From: Polychytrium aggregatum
Taxonomy: Eukaryota > Chytridiomycota > Chytridiomycetes > Polychytriales
Direction: 5' to 3'
DNA length: 64,000 bases
Assembly (NCBI RefSeq): GCF_025602895.1
Contig: NW_026516298.1
Location: 119,958 to 183,957, forward strand
The position numbers and the translations under genes were made by a program. The notes below the pieces were generated by a model, which had not been told where the DNA came from, ran no database searches, and saw only the letters and a list, made by a program, of their open reading frames with translations. Of the stretch, positions 34,005 to 45,122 are shown one piece after another (position 1 is the stretch's first letter; every line of letters begins with the position of its first letter).

Positions 34005-37000
34005 TCATACGATGCGGTTCTTGATCATCATGAAGCGGTCTATCTTGTCGAGTTTGGCGTCCTCGAGCGATGCGGGTGGCTTGTCCTTTGCGTGGTGGCT
34101 CTCGCCAGCGCCTTCGCCGCTGGTTTTCGAGACATCTTTGCCAGAGTCGGGTTCGGGATGGGGCTTCCGTCGGCTCAGGTCCAGGACCTCAAAGTTTGGC
34201 ACGGGATCAGGCACACCCCGGCCCTTGGCCGTGAGCTCGAGGATGCGAGACCGAGCAACAGACGCCAGGATGTACCCGACGCTCAGTTTGGCCACCACCA
34301 GTCTGCGAAATGGGGTAGAGACCGGAAGCAGCGAGAGTACGCAGATGGATGCATATCAGCGATAGACAGGCTTTCTGCGACGCAAAGAGCCGCAGTGGTC
34401 TACCCACGGCCTTTCTGCCGGAAAAAAGGCTTCCACTCCGGGCGAGCCTCACACTTACAGCCCATACACGGCAAGTCCATAGAGGACGTAGGCCGTGCCA
34501 TCTTCAATATCCTGCCAACGATAGCGCTCCGGAATCGAGTTGAGAAAGCCAAGGAGGTCATCTTGCGTGCGCGGAATGGCCGCAAAGAATCGCCCAACAC
34601 TGGCGGTCTCGAACTCGGAGACGATTTCGCCCATTTCCAAGGCCTGGATCGATATTCGGACGACCACGCACGCCAGCGGGATCGAGACAAAGCCTATTCT
34701 TCGGGCGACAAAGGGGGATTGATCCGGAACCTGCCGATGCCAAGCAAGGTGGGATGGTGCCCGATTAGTTTGCCCGTTTGCGGAAACAGGAGGTACGTTA
34801 TCCACTGGGTTCGGGGTGCTTCGACTATGACTGCTTCGACTATGCATGCTCGACTATGCATGCTCGACTATCCATGCGGAAAGTCGTGGATTGTTGCGCA
34901 AGTAGGGTGACGAAATAGGGCTGAGAGGAGGATCAAAGAGTAGTCCAACTCCCACACAGCGCATGCTGTGGAGCAGAGCACAAAGGACACCACAAGACAC
35001 ATCGCAGATGTTTCGGTACACTCATAAAGTCGATCGAGACGTAGGAGTAGTAGTCTCGAAGCAGATATAAAGCCGCCAGACCGCAAGCATAGCCAAGAAC
35101 ACTTTAGCAGCGCCCCAAGGGCGACACAGACGCACCATGGTCGTTTTCAGACGAACGCCCATCAGATCGCGGAACAGGCTGTCCCTGAACTCCTGATAGA
35201 CTTGCGGTTTTGTGTGGTTGAACTTGGTGATGAAGGCATGCTTGAGATTGTCAACCAGAATCTCGGTTCCCATGACGAAAAACACGGGCGTGGCCAAGGT
35301 CTCGATGAGCTTGTAGGTCGGCGACGATACCAACACAGCCAGCCGAGAGACCATGACAGCCAGGTCTTGGATGTTGGCGGGAAAGCGCAGCTCCAGCGAC
35401 TGATACAAAGCCAGGGGCGAGATCTGGTACAAGTAGCCAATGACCGTGTCCATGCTGCCGTCTCCAGAGATTTCCACAAAGTTGAGAACCGTGATCATGC
35501 ACAGGAACGCGGACAACTGAAATCGCTCGACCATGTCTGCGGACCCAAGGGTACCATTCCAAGCGCGGGGCCATCAGATCGATATACAAAGGAACAGAAA
35601 ACCCACGATCCACATCCACATTCGCATGCACATTCGCATGCACATCCGCATCTGCGTGCGTGGTGGCAGTTGTGCATTCGGAATGCGGTTGGTATACCAC
35701 AGTCGCTTGCCAGGGGGGTTCCGTTGTCTTACCTCCACTAGCCAGCTGGAAGAGATTCTCTCGCTCGAATCGCTTAAACACGTGGCTCTTGATTTCGCTA
35801 AAGTGGTTGCTGAGGAGCAGCGTCAGCAGTGCGTTGGAGAATGAGTTGATGGCCACGTTGAGGGTCATGACTTCGTAAAAGAGGATGATTGAATGCACAT
35901 AGACATAGACCATGGCGATGCAAAAGTGGGGGATCCGCCCCCAGTAGCGATGGCGCGTGAAGCTCTCATTGAGCCGTTCGTTGGACTGCCGCTTGACGGT
36001 CGAGAACAGCGAGTCCAGGATATCGTGGCCGAACGCGCTACAGAGCTTGTCGCAGATCTACCACACCGAGAGCAAAAGTGATGTGATTTAGGACAGATGC
36101 CCACAGCCATTAGCTCCTCGGTTGCAGATGCCTAATGATATCTATTGAGGCTGCTTCGAGCTTTCAATGCACGATCCAAGTCGGGCGAGGGGAGGGACGC
36201 CATCAATCCGCCAAGCGCCAAATGCCGACATCGCACCGGCGCTTCTTTGCATCGAGCACGACCCACCTCCAGGGAGCTGAAAATGAAGTAGAGCTTGATG
36301 ACGGACTGTCCGCGGATCGAATGGTATGCATATGACGTGTCGGTGTACTGCAGTGCGTAGCAGCATATAAATATGATGATGCCTTTGAGCAGGTCGATGG
36401 TGCGCACGCCCTTCATGGGCTTGCCGCTGTCCCAGGAGCGATGAGAGGGAGAGAGAGAGACAAGGGCCATCAGCACTGCGTTCCAACAAATATCTGCCAA
36501 GGGTGAGCCAGCTCGCACCGGGTGCTCGAGTCTCGACCACCACGAGACGCACGAGCCAGCCCGGGGAGCAGCCGACGCAAATTCTCTCCAAGGCAGCTCC
36601 GCCTACCAAAAGACAATGCTCTTCAGGAGGGAGCCGACCGAGATAAGGATGCGGACGGGCAGCACCGTGAACAGATACAGGAATGAATCTAGACAAATAA
36701 AGTAGCCAAGCAACATGAGCTGGAGCCATCAGAAGCCGGATGGTTAGGACACGGGCATGCTCAACACGTCGCTTCGCTGTCGCTGTCGCTCTGCCCCTCT
36801 GAGCATCATCATTATGCTGCACAATTTGCAGAGCATTCAGCTTGGCTCAAAGTCCAAAACCAACGACCGCACCTTCTCCAGCTCATAGGGAACCCGAAGA
36901 AAGTTCTGCACTCGTTCGCGCTTGCGCTCGTCGACGTGCTCTGCCTGTGCGGGGAAGAGCTCCAGATGCCAGTAGCTTTGAAGGTCGCGGGAGGCCAACG

Positions 37001-37601
37001 ACAGCTCGGTAATCTCAGGATCCGGCGGGTCGGCGAATGGCTGGCTGCTATTCAAAAGAGGCTCGGATACGGGGCGTTGTATCGGCGGCAACGACGCCAG
37101 TGAGGCTGCCAGCGGTGCCGACGTGGACTCGGAAGGCGGCTTGTTTTCGGGCACAGGCTCGCTTGCTGATGTGAGGCTGCCGTCGATCCCCTTCGACCGA
37201 GGATCGGCTGGTGGAAGCGGCAGCGGCGGGACGGCTTGCGGTTGTGTATGCGACGGCAGGGGGTCAGAGGACGACGATAGCGACGGGACGAGCTGATCGG
37301 CGTGTGAGTCGATTGAGGCATGTGAGTGCGCCGCCGATAAGAGTCCGTCGGTGCTATATGCAGTTTCCATATCGGCGGGTGCAGGTGGTATAACTTGGAT
37401 GGCGGCAGGAGTGCCCCAGGCTGGGTCTGGAAGGGCAACAGCGGCGATGGCGCCGAGAAAAGGCCGATGGGTCCGGAGGATGCGCGTTTGGGCGAGGAGG
37501 TCCAGAGGGTCGCCAGCGACTTTTTTTTGGGGGGGGGGCATCCGATTTGGCAAAACGAGATTGGCGGGCTGAAGCGTTGCAGGCCGGCCAGACAGAACCA
37601 T
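34005..37601 (-). CDS. EMP65: Tapt1/EMP65-family multi-pass ER membrane protein
   Basis: The Tapt1 (DUF747) family includes yeast Emp65, an ER protein implicated in folding and quality control with Slp1. Seven exons join in phase: 36873-37601, 36607-36719, 36267-36426, 35733-36057, 35136-35536, 34459-34730 and 34005-34302 (765 aa). A Pro/Ser-rich N-terminal region precedes the conserved core: ERVQNFLRVPYELEK, then LDSFLYLFTVLPVRILI, RTIDLLKGIIIFI, SIRGQSVIKLYFIFSSLE, NALLTLLLSNHFSEIK, ERFQLSAFLCMI and LVDNLKHAFITKFN. FVARRIGFVSIPLACVVVRI lies near the end. These are the family's diagnostic blocks in the right order. The start at Met 37601 is the first ATG of the open frame; internal Mets are possible. 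A direct repeat at 37801-37857 lies about 200 bases upstream. Confidence 0.92.
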
Positions 37602-38856
37602 GATTCGCTGGGGCTGCGCCCTGGCCCGCCTGGATCGATGCTGGTTTCCACTCAGATACCCTGCTGCGGCCGTGAAAATACATGCATTCGAGGCCAAGCA
37701 CAGGCCGCTGGCGCTGTCGACCTTGACATGATTCCTCGCTGCTTCAGAGCGGGCTGTGGCTGTGGAGGAGAGCCCTTGGCGACACCACACGCCGTGACTG
37801 CCGATCCAATCCCAGATCCAATCCCAGATCCAATCTCAGATCCAATCTCAGATCCAGTGCCATATGCCTTGGCAATCTTGGTTGCTGCACGTGTTGCATG
37901 GCCGGCTGGCAGGACGAGCCAAAGGAGCCACACGCCGCACTGCTCGGCAGGTTGGTGCGTTGGATTCAGGCAACAGAGAGGGCGATGGCGAAATGCGGCA
38001 GAGACTGGAATTGTGAATGCGCCGCGACCCGCAGCGACAATGAACAACCGATGCCGCTGGTGGGTGCCCTGCTGTGGATGCCGCTGGTGGAGGAGCTGGA
38101 TCCGCGATGTTGCCGGCAACGTGCAGCAGGCCACGTTGAGCGGCTCCCTGGGCCGCAAGGATTGCCTGCCTTGCTGTTACTGCCCGCAGCGATCTGCGCC
38201 AATCACCCCTCGGCCGTCACATCGGCAACAGGATCGGTGTACAGCGCCAGCCACGGGCGCTGTTTGGCCCAGCACATGTCGCCGTGTCCGCGCCCACGAA
38301 GCGCGTCCCCAGCAGCGCTGTCCGCGACTGGACCGGTGCCGTCGCACACGCCCTCGCGCCGAACGCGTCCGCCAGCGCGTTTCACTCAACCGTCGCACCC
38401 ACAGCGCGACAAGCACCGGCCAGACGCGACCAAGGCACAAGGCAGGGGAAAGCGAGGCGGCAGCGAGGGCCGGCCGTGCTGGACTGCCTGTGTTGCTGTG
38501 TAGACAGAGAGCCCTCTCGCTGCAGCGGGGACCCACCGAGAGCGGCCTGACGCCGTCGCTCGGGGGGCCTTCACCAGGCGTTCGCGGCCAAGGCCCTTTT
38601 CTCCTGCTTTGGCTCCTCCTGGGCTCGCTTGGACTGGCGTTCTTGGGCATCGCTTGCTTCGTCAACCGCCTTCTCCTCCTCCTCTCCCTCCATCGCGAGC
38701 CGTGGTGGTCGCAGCCCGACTCTGTGGATCCGTCCAAACCTCCCAGGCGCCTTAGACACATTCGCAGAGCAACCCCGTTCGATCCAATACTGCAGCCATG
38801 TCGGGTAAGGATCCCGGCCATGCAGTTTTAATACTCGTCGTTCACGGACCGTTTTC
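37602..38856. other. Divergent intergenic region
   Basis: This lies between EMP65 (minus) and the Cys-rich membrane-protein gene (plus). An 11-base unit around gatccaatccc is repeated five times at 37801-37857. Long open frames here are GC-driven shadows with no domain. Confidence 0.4.
37801..37857 (+). repeat. 11-bp tandem repeat upstream of EMP65
   Basis: Five units of gatccaatccc or gatccaatctc in tandem. Confidence 0.9.
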
Positions 38857-41290
38857 TTGGAGGAACGGATGTCATTTTTCAGGAGTCGCCGCCCCGTCCT
38901 GCCGAGAGCCAGCATCGCTCCTCCTGGTTTGGCTGCGATGCGAGACAGCGGGGCAATCGGCGGCAGGCCTCTCAATGCAGCCAGCAAGTCTGAACCAGAT
39001 GCCGACTTGTCTCGGCTGCTCTGGGATCTCTGCCACCTCTCTTGCGTCCGTCGTCCGACTCTGCTCTCCTTGGCCCTCGTCTTCCACGCAATGTGCTCCC
39101 TGTTGCTCAGGACGACCGGAATTCCACCCAAACTGATACATTCTCTCGATGCGACCGCAGCCCAAAGCAGCACTTGTTCGAGCATCGGTGTCTCGGCACC
39201 CAATACATGCATGGCAAACGGAAACTGTGTGTATTGCTACGCCGCCACCCCAGGAACGTCGTCAAGCGGCTTCACTGCAGGATGTAACGACATCAACAGC
39301 GCCGGGGCGTGCACCAGTCTCCAGTACCGTACGTATCTACAGTTACCATGATCTTGGACAGCCGGGCGGGCTGTGGGATTACGGGTTTGCTGTGTTGCCG
39401 CCCAATCCGGCCACACCGCTTTTTGAGCCAAGAGTCCGAGAGCTCGTTCAGCAAGCCGGGGGGGGCCTCTGGTTGCTAACTAGACTGGTCTCTGTGTCGC
39501 TTTGCTTGCCTCAACCATGTGCCATCGGCCCATCGAACATATGGCGGACAAACCCGTATGGGCTTGTGGAATCTGCAGTGCCGCCGACTCTGGAGAACGA
39601 CCCCAAGTCGCTCCAGACCATGTGCTCGGCGGATGGCTCAAACTGCATCCAGTTCTCCAACAGCACTTCGAGCTGCAGCTTCAACAAGGGATGCCAGAAA
39701 GGTAAGCCGTTCGTCCGCTGAGCAGCGAGAGAATCGACCGCCACAATGTCAATTTGCCCCCCCCCATTTCTCACACGGTGTCTATGACTTGCTTTCCAGG
39801 CCAGGGATCCTGCTACATCTGTGATGCCGTTTGCCAGAGCACCCTTGCGAACAACAAATGGTGTCAGGGTAGGTGGATGCAACAGTCAAAAGCTTGCCGA
39901 TGGATAGCTGTTGGATTGATCAGCACACACTCACGTTTCTCTATCGATCCGCTCTATCGATCCGCTCCATCGACCCAACATACTCCATGCCTTCCGCAAC
40001 TGCTGTCCTCTTCGCGAAGCTCTTTCGTCTATTGCGCCGCTCCCGACCACGAGCTCGGTTCAGACAAGCAACTCTCTGCTGACTCTGGTCCTGCCAATCT
40101 GCCTCGGAGCCGTCGTCCTCATTGGCGCCATCTTTGGCTGGATCTACACCAAGCAAACCCGCAAGAGAAACCTGAGCTACAATATGACCAACCGCCGCAA
40201 GTCTATCTTGGCCATCCTCCCCTCGTCCCGGGCAGCTACGGTCTCTGCTGGTGGCCAGCCGCCGGCGCAACAGCAGTACCGCAAGCGACAGAGCTTCTTT
40301 GGCGCTGCTGCTCGACTCTCGGGCTTCCCGCTGCCTCCCAGCGACGCTGTTGTCAAGCCCGACAACGATATCCAGCGCACCGATAGCCAGCGCATGCGAG
40401 GTCCTCGTGATGCCGCCTTCCGATCCTATGCCAGCATTGTCAGTGACATCAACGAAACCCCCGAGCCGCCTGCGTCTCGTCGGGGCAAGGCAAAGCCGCT
40501 GCCCAACCGCCCGATCTCGCAGCTCTTTGGCGACAAGGGCCGCCGTCTCTCGTTCCTCGCCAGCGCCAAGACCAAGCCCACGGACATTGAGATGGCTGAG
40601 GAGCCTGTGCCCAAGCTGCCCTCCCTGGCGCGCAAGCACAACGAACAGCTCTCCAAGATCACCGAGGAGACAGAGCAGCCCGAGCCCGTGGACATCTTCT
40701 CGGACAAGCACTCAATCGAACCCGAGGGAAGCCCCTTTGCGGACACCCACTCGGTCAGCGTTGGAAAGGACAATGTCTTTTCGGACTCGCATGCCGTCAG
40801 CGGACAGAAGCTTGCCAAGAAGCCGTCAGTTGCATCGTACACCTCCCCCTCGCTACCACCCCTGTCGATTAGCACCACCATTACTCTGCCTAGAACCGGC
40901 GGCAACTCGAACAGCGACAGCTTTGGCGATTTTCTCAGTACTGTGGGTGAGGAGGCTCCTCCGCCTATGCCCGCTATGCCCACGGTACGGCCTGCGCTGA
41001 AGCAGACCTCGCAGTCGCAGTTGAAAACCACTACCCAGACGACCAAGGCCACCCACCAACCGGTGCAGCCGCTCCTGACGACCGCCAACATGAAGGTCAC
41101 GGTGCCGACGGCCAAGTCTACCCATGACGACACTGGGTCCGTTGTCTCCAGCGTCTCGCGCCGGTCGATCGTCTCCAGCTCAAATATTGTGGTTGCCTCG
41201 GGAAACAACAGCTCGCTCTCGCGCAAGACCTCTGTTCCTTCGACCAAGATCATGGTCGTCTCTGCTGAGAAGCCCGAACGGGACTCTTGA
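38857..41290 (+). CDS. Cys-rich single-pass membrane protein, unknown function
   Basis: A type I membrane protein by appearance. My model has four exons: 38857-39323, 39484-39701, 39800-39868 and 40020-41290 (674 aa). The last three are well supported by phase; the first junction (GTACCG donor) is uncertain. The extracellular part has regularly spaced cysteines (NTCMANGNCVYCYA, MCSADGSNCIQF, CSFNKGCQ, GSCYICDAVC) and N-glycosylation sites. A membrane helix follows (LTLVLPICLGAVVLIGAIFG), then a basic stop-transfer (YTKQTRKRN) and a long Ser/Thr/Pro-rich cytoplasmic tail with many SP/TP sites. A hydrophobic segment near residues 68-83 may be a signal sequence, which would argue for a later start. 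The layout resembles a cell-surface sensor or adhesin-like receptor, but no known family is recognised. Confidence 0.68.
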
Positions 41291-41972
41291 ACGGGCATCG
41301 TGGCATGAGATGTGCGACCTTTGTCTACCTCCCCTCTACTTGCTTCACTCCCCCCCCCTCGCTCTGCTTGCCCATGTTCCTGGGCCCACAACTGGCCTGT
41401 TTTTGTTATTATTCTGTTTGTTCGTTTTGTTTAGGGCTTCGAAATTGTTTTGAACTGAGCCGTTGGCAGTCACACCGAGGAGTCATGGTCCGAGACACTG
41501 CCCCAGACTCCCTCCCCCTCCCTTCCACAGCCGTGGCGGCGGTTGTCTCTCTGGTGCCAAGAGCCTGCTCCCAACACGGATTGTCTGACGACCATAACAA
41601 TGAAACGGGGACACCTTGCGCTTGTTGTTTTTATTTTTGAATTGAAATACACATACATCGATCATCCACATTAGCCGTCTGTCCCGTGGAAGCAGGAGGC
41701 CAGGGGGACAGAGATATGGCAATGCTTGTGGATTGGCACGGAGTGGACATGGAGAGCAAGCCATGGGTTTTGGAGAGCGAGCCATCTCCGCCATGAGCCG
41801 AGCGCGCCCCCGGTCTTGGGCGGCTGGTGGCTGTTGCTCGCCGGGGTGCCTTGGATCCTGCCTGCACCTTCCCCGTTGGGTGTCCATCTTCTGTCGACCG
41901 ATCTATTGGCAGCACCCAACCACGCACGCCCGTCTTCGCCAGCAGCCTTGCGAGCCTCCCACATCGTCTCCC
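41291..41972. other. Intergenic region, 3' flank and promoter
   Basis: The 3' end of the Cys-rich membrane-protein gene and the upstream region of the DsbA-like gene. T-rich stretches at about 41395-41450 may be a 3' UTR. No gene seen. Confidence 0.4.
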
Positions 41973-42740
41973 ATGCCCGCTGCACTCCCAAGACCAGCCC
42001 GCATCGAATGGTATTTTGACTTCATTTCGCCATACTCGTACCTGCAGTTCCATGTGCTCAAGCGCAAGGGCCTGTTCCAAGCCGGCACCGGCTGCGAGGT
42101 GATCCTGAAGCCCATCGTCTTTGGCGGCTTGCTCGACCACTGGAAGCAGCGGGGCCCCGCCGAGATCCCGCCAAAGCGAGTGTGGACCTACCGACTGTGT
42201 CAGTGGCTCGCATACGAGCACCAGATTCCCCTGACGATGCCAAGCACCCACCCATTCAACTCGCTCCCGCTCCTGCGACTCTGCGTCTTCCTGGGACCCA
42301 CGCCCGAGACGGTCGAGCGCCTGTTCCAGTTTGTTTGGCGAGACGGGTATACCCCGACCGAGCCGCAGCATCAGGCTCGCTGGGCGGATCTCTTGTGCGA
42401 GATGCAGGTGGCCTCGCCCGAGCTGATCCATCAGGACTCGGTCAAGATCCGACTCCGGCAGAACTTTGACGACGCCGTTGGACTGCAGCTCTTTGGGGTG
42501 CCCTCTGCCGTTGTGCATCACCACCCCGGTCGCAACACCAACATCGACGACAAGAGCGACAACAAGAGCGAGGGCAGCGCCGTCGTTCCGCCAAAGGTGT
42601 TTTTCGGGTTTGATGCCACGACGATGATGCTGGCCTATCTCGCCGGCGATTCGTTCTTTGTGGGCCCCGAGAGTCCAGACGACAGCGAGCGACTCGATCG
42701 ACTGCCGCAGGCGCATCGCAAGGGCGTGGCCAAGCTCTGA
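41973..42740 (+). CDS. DsbA-fold protein, 2-hydroxychromene-2-carboxylate isomerase-like
   Basis: An intronless gene of 255 aa in the thioredoxin-like DsbA/HCCA-isomerase/GST-kappa family. The N-terminus IEWYFDFISPYSYLQFHVLK has the FDFxSPYSY motif of HCCA isomerases and lacks a CxxC redox pair, so a glutathione-dependent isomerase or transferase is more likely than a disulfide oxidase. The conserved FGGLLDHWKQRGPAEIPPKR segment and GVPSAVV near the cis-proline (FGVPSA) support the fold. A short Asp/Lys/Ser-rich insert lies near residues 185-200. The frame is open upstream, but Met 41973 sits just before the first strand and is the best start. Substrate is unknown. Confidence 0.88.
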   Translation: MPAALPRPARIEWYFDFISPYSYLQFHVLKRKGLFQAGTGCEVILKPIVFGGLLDHWKQRGPAEIPPKRVWTYRLCQWLAYEHQIPLTMPSTHPFNSLPLLRLCVFLGPTPETVERLFQFVWRDGYTPTEPQHQARWADLLCEMQVASPELIHQDSVKIRLRQNFDDAVGLQLFGVPSAVVHHHPGRNTNIDDKSDNKSEGSAVVPPKVFFGFDATTMMLAYLAGDSFFVGPESPDDSERLDRLPQAHRKGVAKL

Positions 42741-43261
42741 TGGTGATGGGGGCTTCCCTGTGGGCTCGGGATGTCATGTCTGTCTGTGGCTCTGGGTCTG
42801 AGGTCCACTCCAGACCAGGGGGAAAGTCATCTCCTTCAAAATACAGTCAATCCAACCCGCCCACTCTCATCAGCACACCGAGTGGCAACAGGGCTCGACT
42901 CGACTCGATTCGCAGTAATTACGGCGTTTTTATTCCGGGAAACTTTGGGTGTGAGCCCCTGGGGCTTTCCGGACGAGAGCAGCACCATACATACGAGGAG
43001 CGCCGAATAGAACGATAGACAGATAGAAAGACGACGACGGGAGGCGGACACAGTCAAAGAAAAAGGACAGAGGAGCATTACGTGATCGGCATTTTCAGCT
43101 TATCATAGGAAAACTCAGACATCTACGGAGCAGTCAGGACGTCGACAGGGTTTGGGTTTTTGGTTTTGGGGCGGGGTTGGGACCGACGACTGTGAGCGGA
43201 GGGAGCGCGCACACATCAGGGGGAGGAGTCGGCCCCAGCCAGCATCATAATCATGATTGCT
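42741..43261. other. Convergent intergenic region
   Basis: This lies between the stop codons of the DsbA-like gene (plus) and the Atg22-family gene (minus). Probably 3' UTR sequence; nothing else is seen. Confidence 0.45.
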
Positions 43262-45036
43262 TTAGGCGGAAGCCTTGGCCTTGGCCTCGGCGGCCTCAGC
43301 CTCCTCGAAGGCAATGACATCGCGCTTGGCCTTCTCGGGGTTGGTCATCTGAATGATGACAAAGCCAATGAACATGAAGATGGTGGTGGGGATGAAGGCG
43401 ATCCAGGTGGACTGGGGAGCACCGTTGGTGTTGTTGGCGGGGACGACGGCGGTGATCAGGGCAGAGATAAGAGGGCCAATGGCGGCAGAGAAACGACCGC
43501 AGATACCAAAGACGGAGAAGAAGAGGTAGGCCTTGCTGGGGGGGATAAGATCGGAGAGGTAGGTGTTCTGGTAAGCCCAGAAGGGAGCCTGGAAGAAGCC
43601 GAGGAGGGAGTTCTCGATGTAGAACTCGATGGCGGTCTTGTAGCCGATGCCGGGGGCCCAGATACCGACGACACCCCAGATGCTGACAAGGAGGGCAACC
43701 AAGTTGGTGACCTGGAACATGCGCTTGGTGGGGACCTTGAAGTGGTTGCCGACCCACCAGAAGACAATGCAACCCAAGACGGAGGTTCCGGCCTGGGCAA
43801 AGGTGTACAGGTTGTTGGTGAGGGTGTTGAAGGAGACAAAGTTGTTCTGGAGGTTGCCGACGAGGATACCCATGGTGGCGTTGCCATCAGCAAAGAAGAA
43901 GAAGCCGATGATGTAGAGCCAGGCCTGGGGGAGACGTCTCCAGAGCTTGACGGCGTGGCCAAACTCGCGGTAGCCGAGGGCGGCGATGTTGACATCCTTG
44001 GGGACGGGGGGACCGGGGCGGGGCTTGTTGAGGACGATCCAGGGCAGGGCAAAGACGAGCCAGTAGGAGATCAGGAAGAGCAGAATCCAGTTGTTGGTGA
44101 CGAGGGAGGTCGGGTCGCCGGCAAGAATGTTGGCGGTGGGGTTGGCGGCGAAGATGAGACCGAAGGTCAGGACGGCGGGGACAAAGTAGCCGATGTTGGA
44201 CCAGAGGGTCGAGATCATAGAGATACGGGAGCGCTGGAAGGCAATCTCGTTGTAGATGGACTCCTCCGAGTCACCACGCTCGATGGCAGCGCGGACTTCG
44301 GGCATGGCAGGGGCGAGACGGGGGAACAGGGCAAAGAAGTAGACAAGGGAGCCGGAGTAGGCGATCTGCTGGACACCCTGGAGGAAGAAGTGGAACCAGA
44401 CAGTGCTCATGGGGGTGGTGTAGGGAAGGGCTGGCGGGGCAGATCAGGGTTGGTTAGTTGCGAGGAACCGGAGCAGCGCGACGCGAGGCAACGCATGAGC
44501 GACATGCGGCATGCACAATGCAGCATGCAATGTAGCGAGCAGTGCCAAAGGATGCCAGTGGATGCCATGGACACGCGAGGGGAACAGCAGGCGCACTTAC
44601 GATCAGCAGAGCTACCGGGGAAACGGTAGAACATGAAGGCGGCTTGGGCAATCAGAGACAGGAAGGTGAAGAAGATCAAGAGGTTGCGGCCGTACATGGC
44701 GTAGTCACCATAACCAGAGATACTGATGAAGATGAAGGCAGCGAACAGGGAGGTGACGGACTGCTGGATCAGCACAAAGGTGGTGGTAGGCATGCCACCG
44801 CCGACGGGCAGGTTGCAGTCGGTGGAGTCGGCGGTACAGGCACCACCGCCGTTGGAGGGCGAGCGACGGGCATCGTTCTGGTAGAGCTGGACGATGGAGG
44901 CGATCCAGCCGTTCTGGACACCGGCGTCGCCGTTGTAGAAGAGGTAGTAGGACCAGAGCTCGGCCCTGGAGACAACGGGGTGGTCGGTGTTGATGTGGTC
45001 TTCGCTGACGTGGCCTTCGACTTGCTTGGCACCCAT
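43262..45036 (-). CDS. Atg22/UMF1-family MFS transporter
   Basis: Two exons in phase, 44601-45036 and 43262-44430 (534 aa). About 11-12 hydrophobic helices are evident, for example TTFVLIQQSVTSLFAAFIFI and IGYFVPAVLTFGLIFA. The start of the first helix region (ELWSYYLFYNGDAGVQNGW) and the late LSDLIPPSKAYLFFSVFGIC with the GPL motif match Atg22/UMF1 proteins, where LIPPG...FFG is typical. Fungal Atg22 exports amino acids from the vacuole after autophagy; here the family is firm, the role inferred. Codon use is strongly biased to C/G-ending codons, far more than in its neighbours, which suggests high expression. A TATATAA box lies on this strand at 45116-45122, about 80 bases before the start codon. 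Confidence 0.85.
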
Positions 45037-45115
45037 GGTTGCGGGGACGAGGAGGGGGAGGCAGAAGGTGGAAGGAAAGCTGCAAAGGGGGAAGGAGGGG
45101 GCATCGGCAGCGCGG

Positions 45116-45122
45116 TTATATA
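45116..45122 (-). promoter_or_regulatory. TATA box of the Atg22-family gene
   Basis: TATATAA on the minus strand in an otherwise GC-rich stretch, 80 bases upstream of the ATG at 45036. Position and strand suit a core promoter. Confidence 0.6.

Noticed and set aside
37395-38831. 478-codon plus-strand open frame
   Set aside because: It overlaps the conserved first exon of EMP65 on the minus strand, is low-complexity and has no domain.
43253-44629. 458-codon open frame on the plus strand, Gly/Glu/Asp-rich
   Set aside because: It is the antisense of the Atg22-family gene; strong C/G third-position bias of that gene keeps the opposite strand open.
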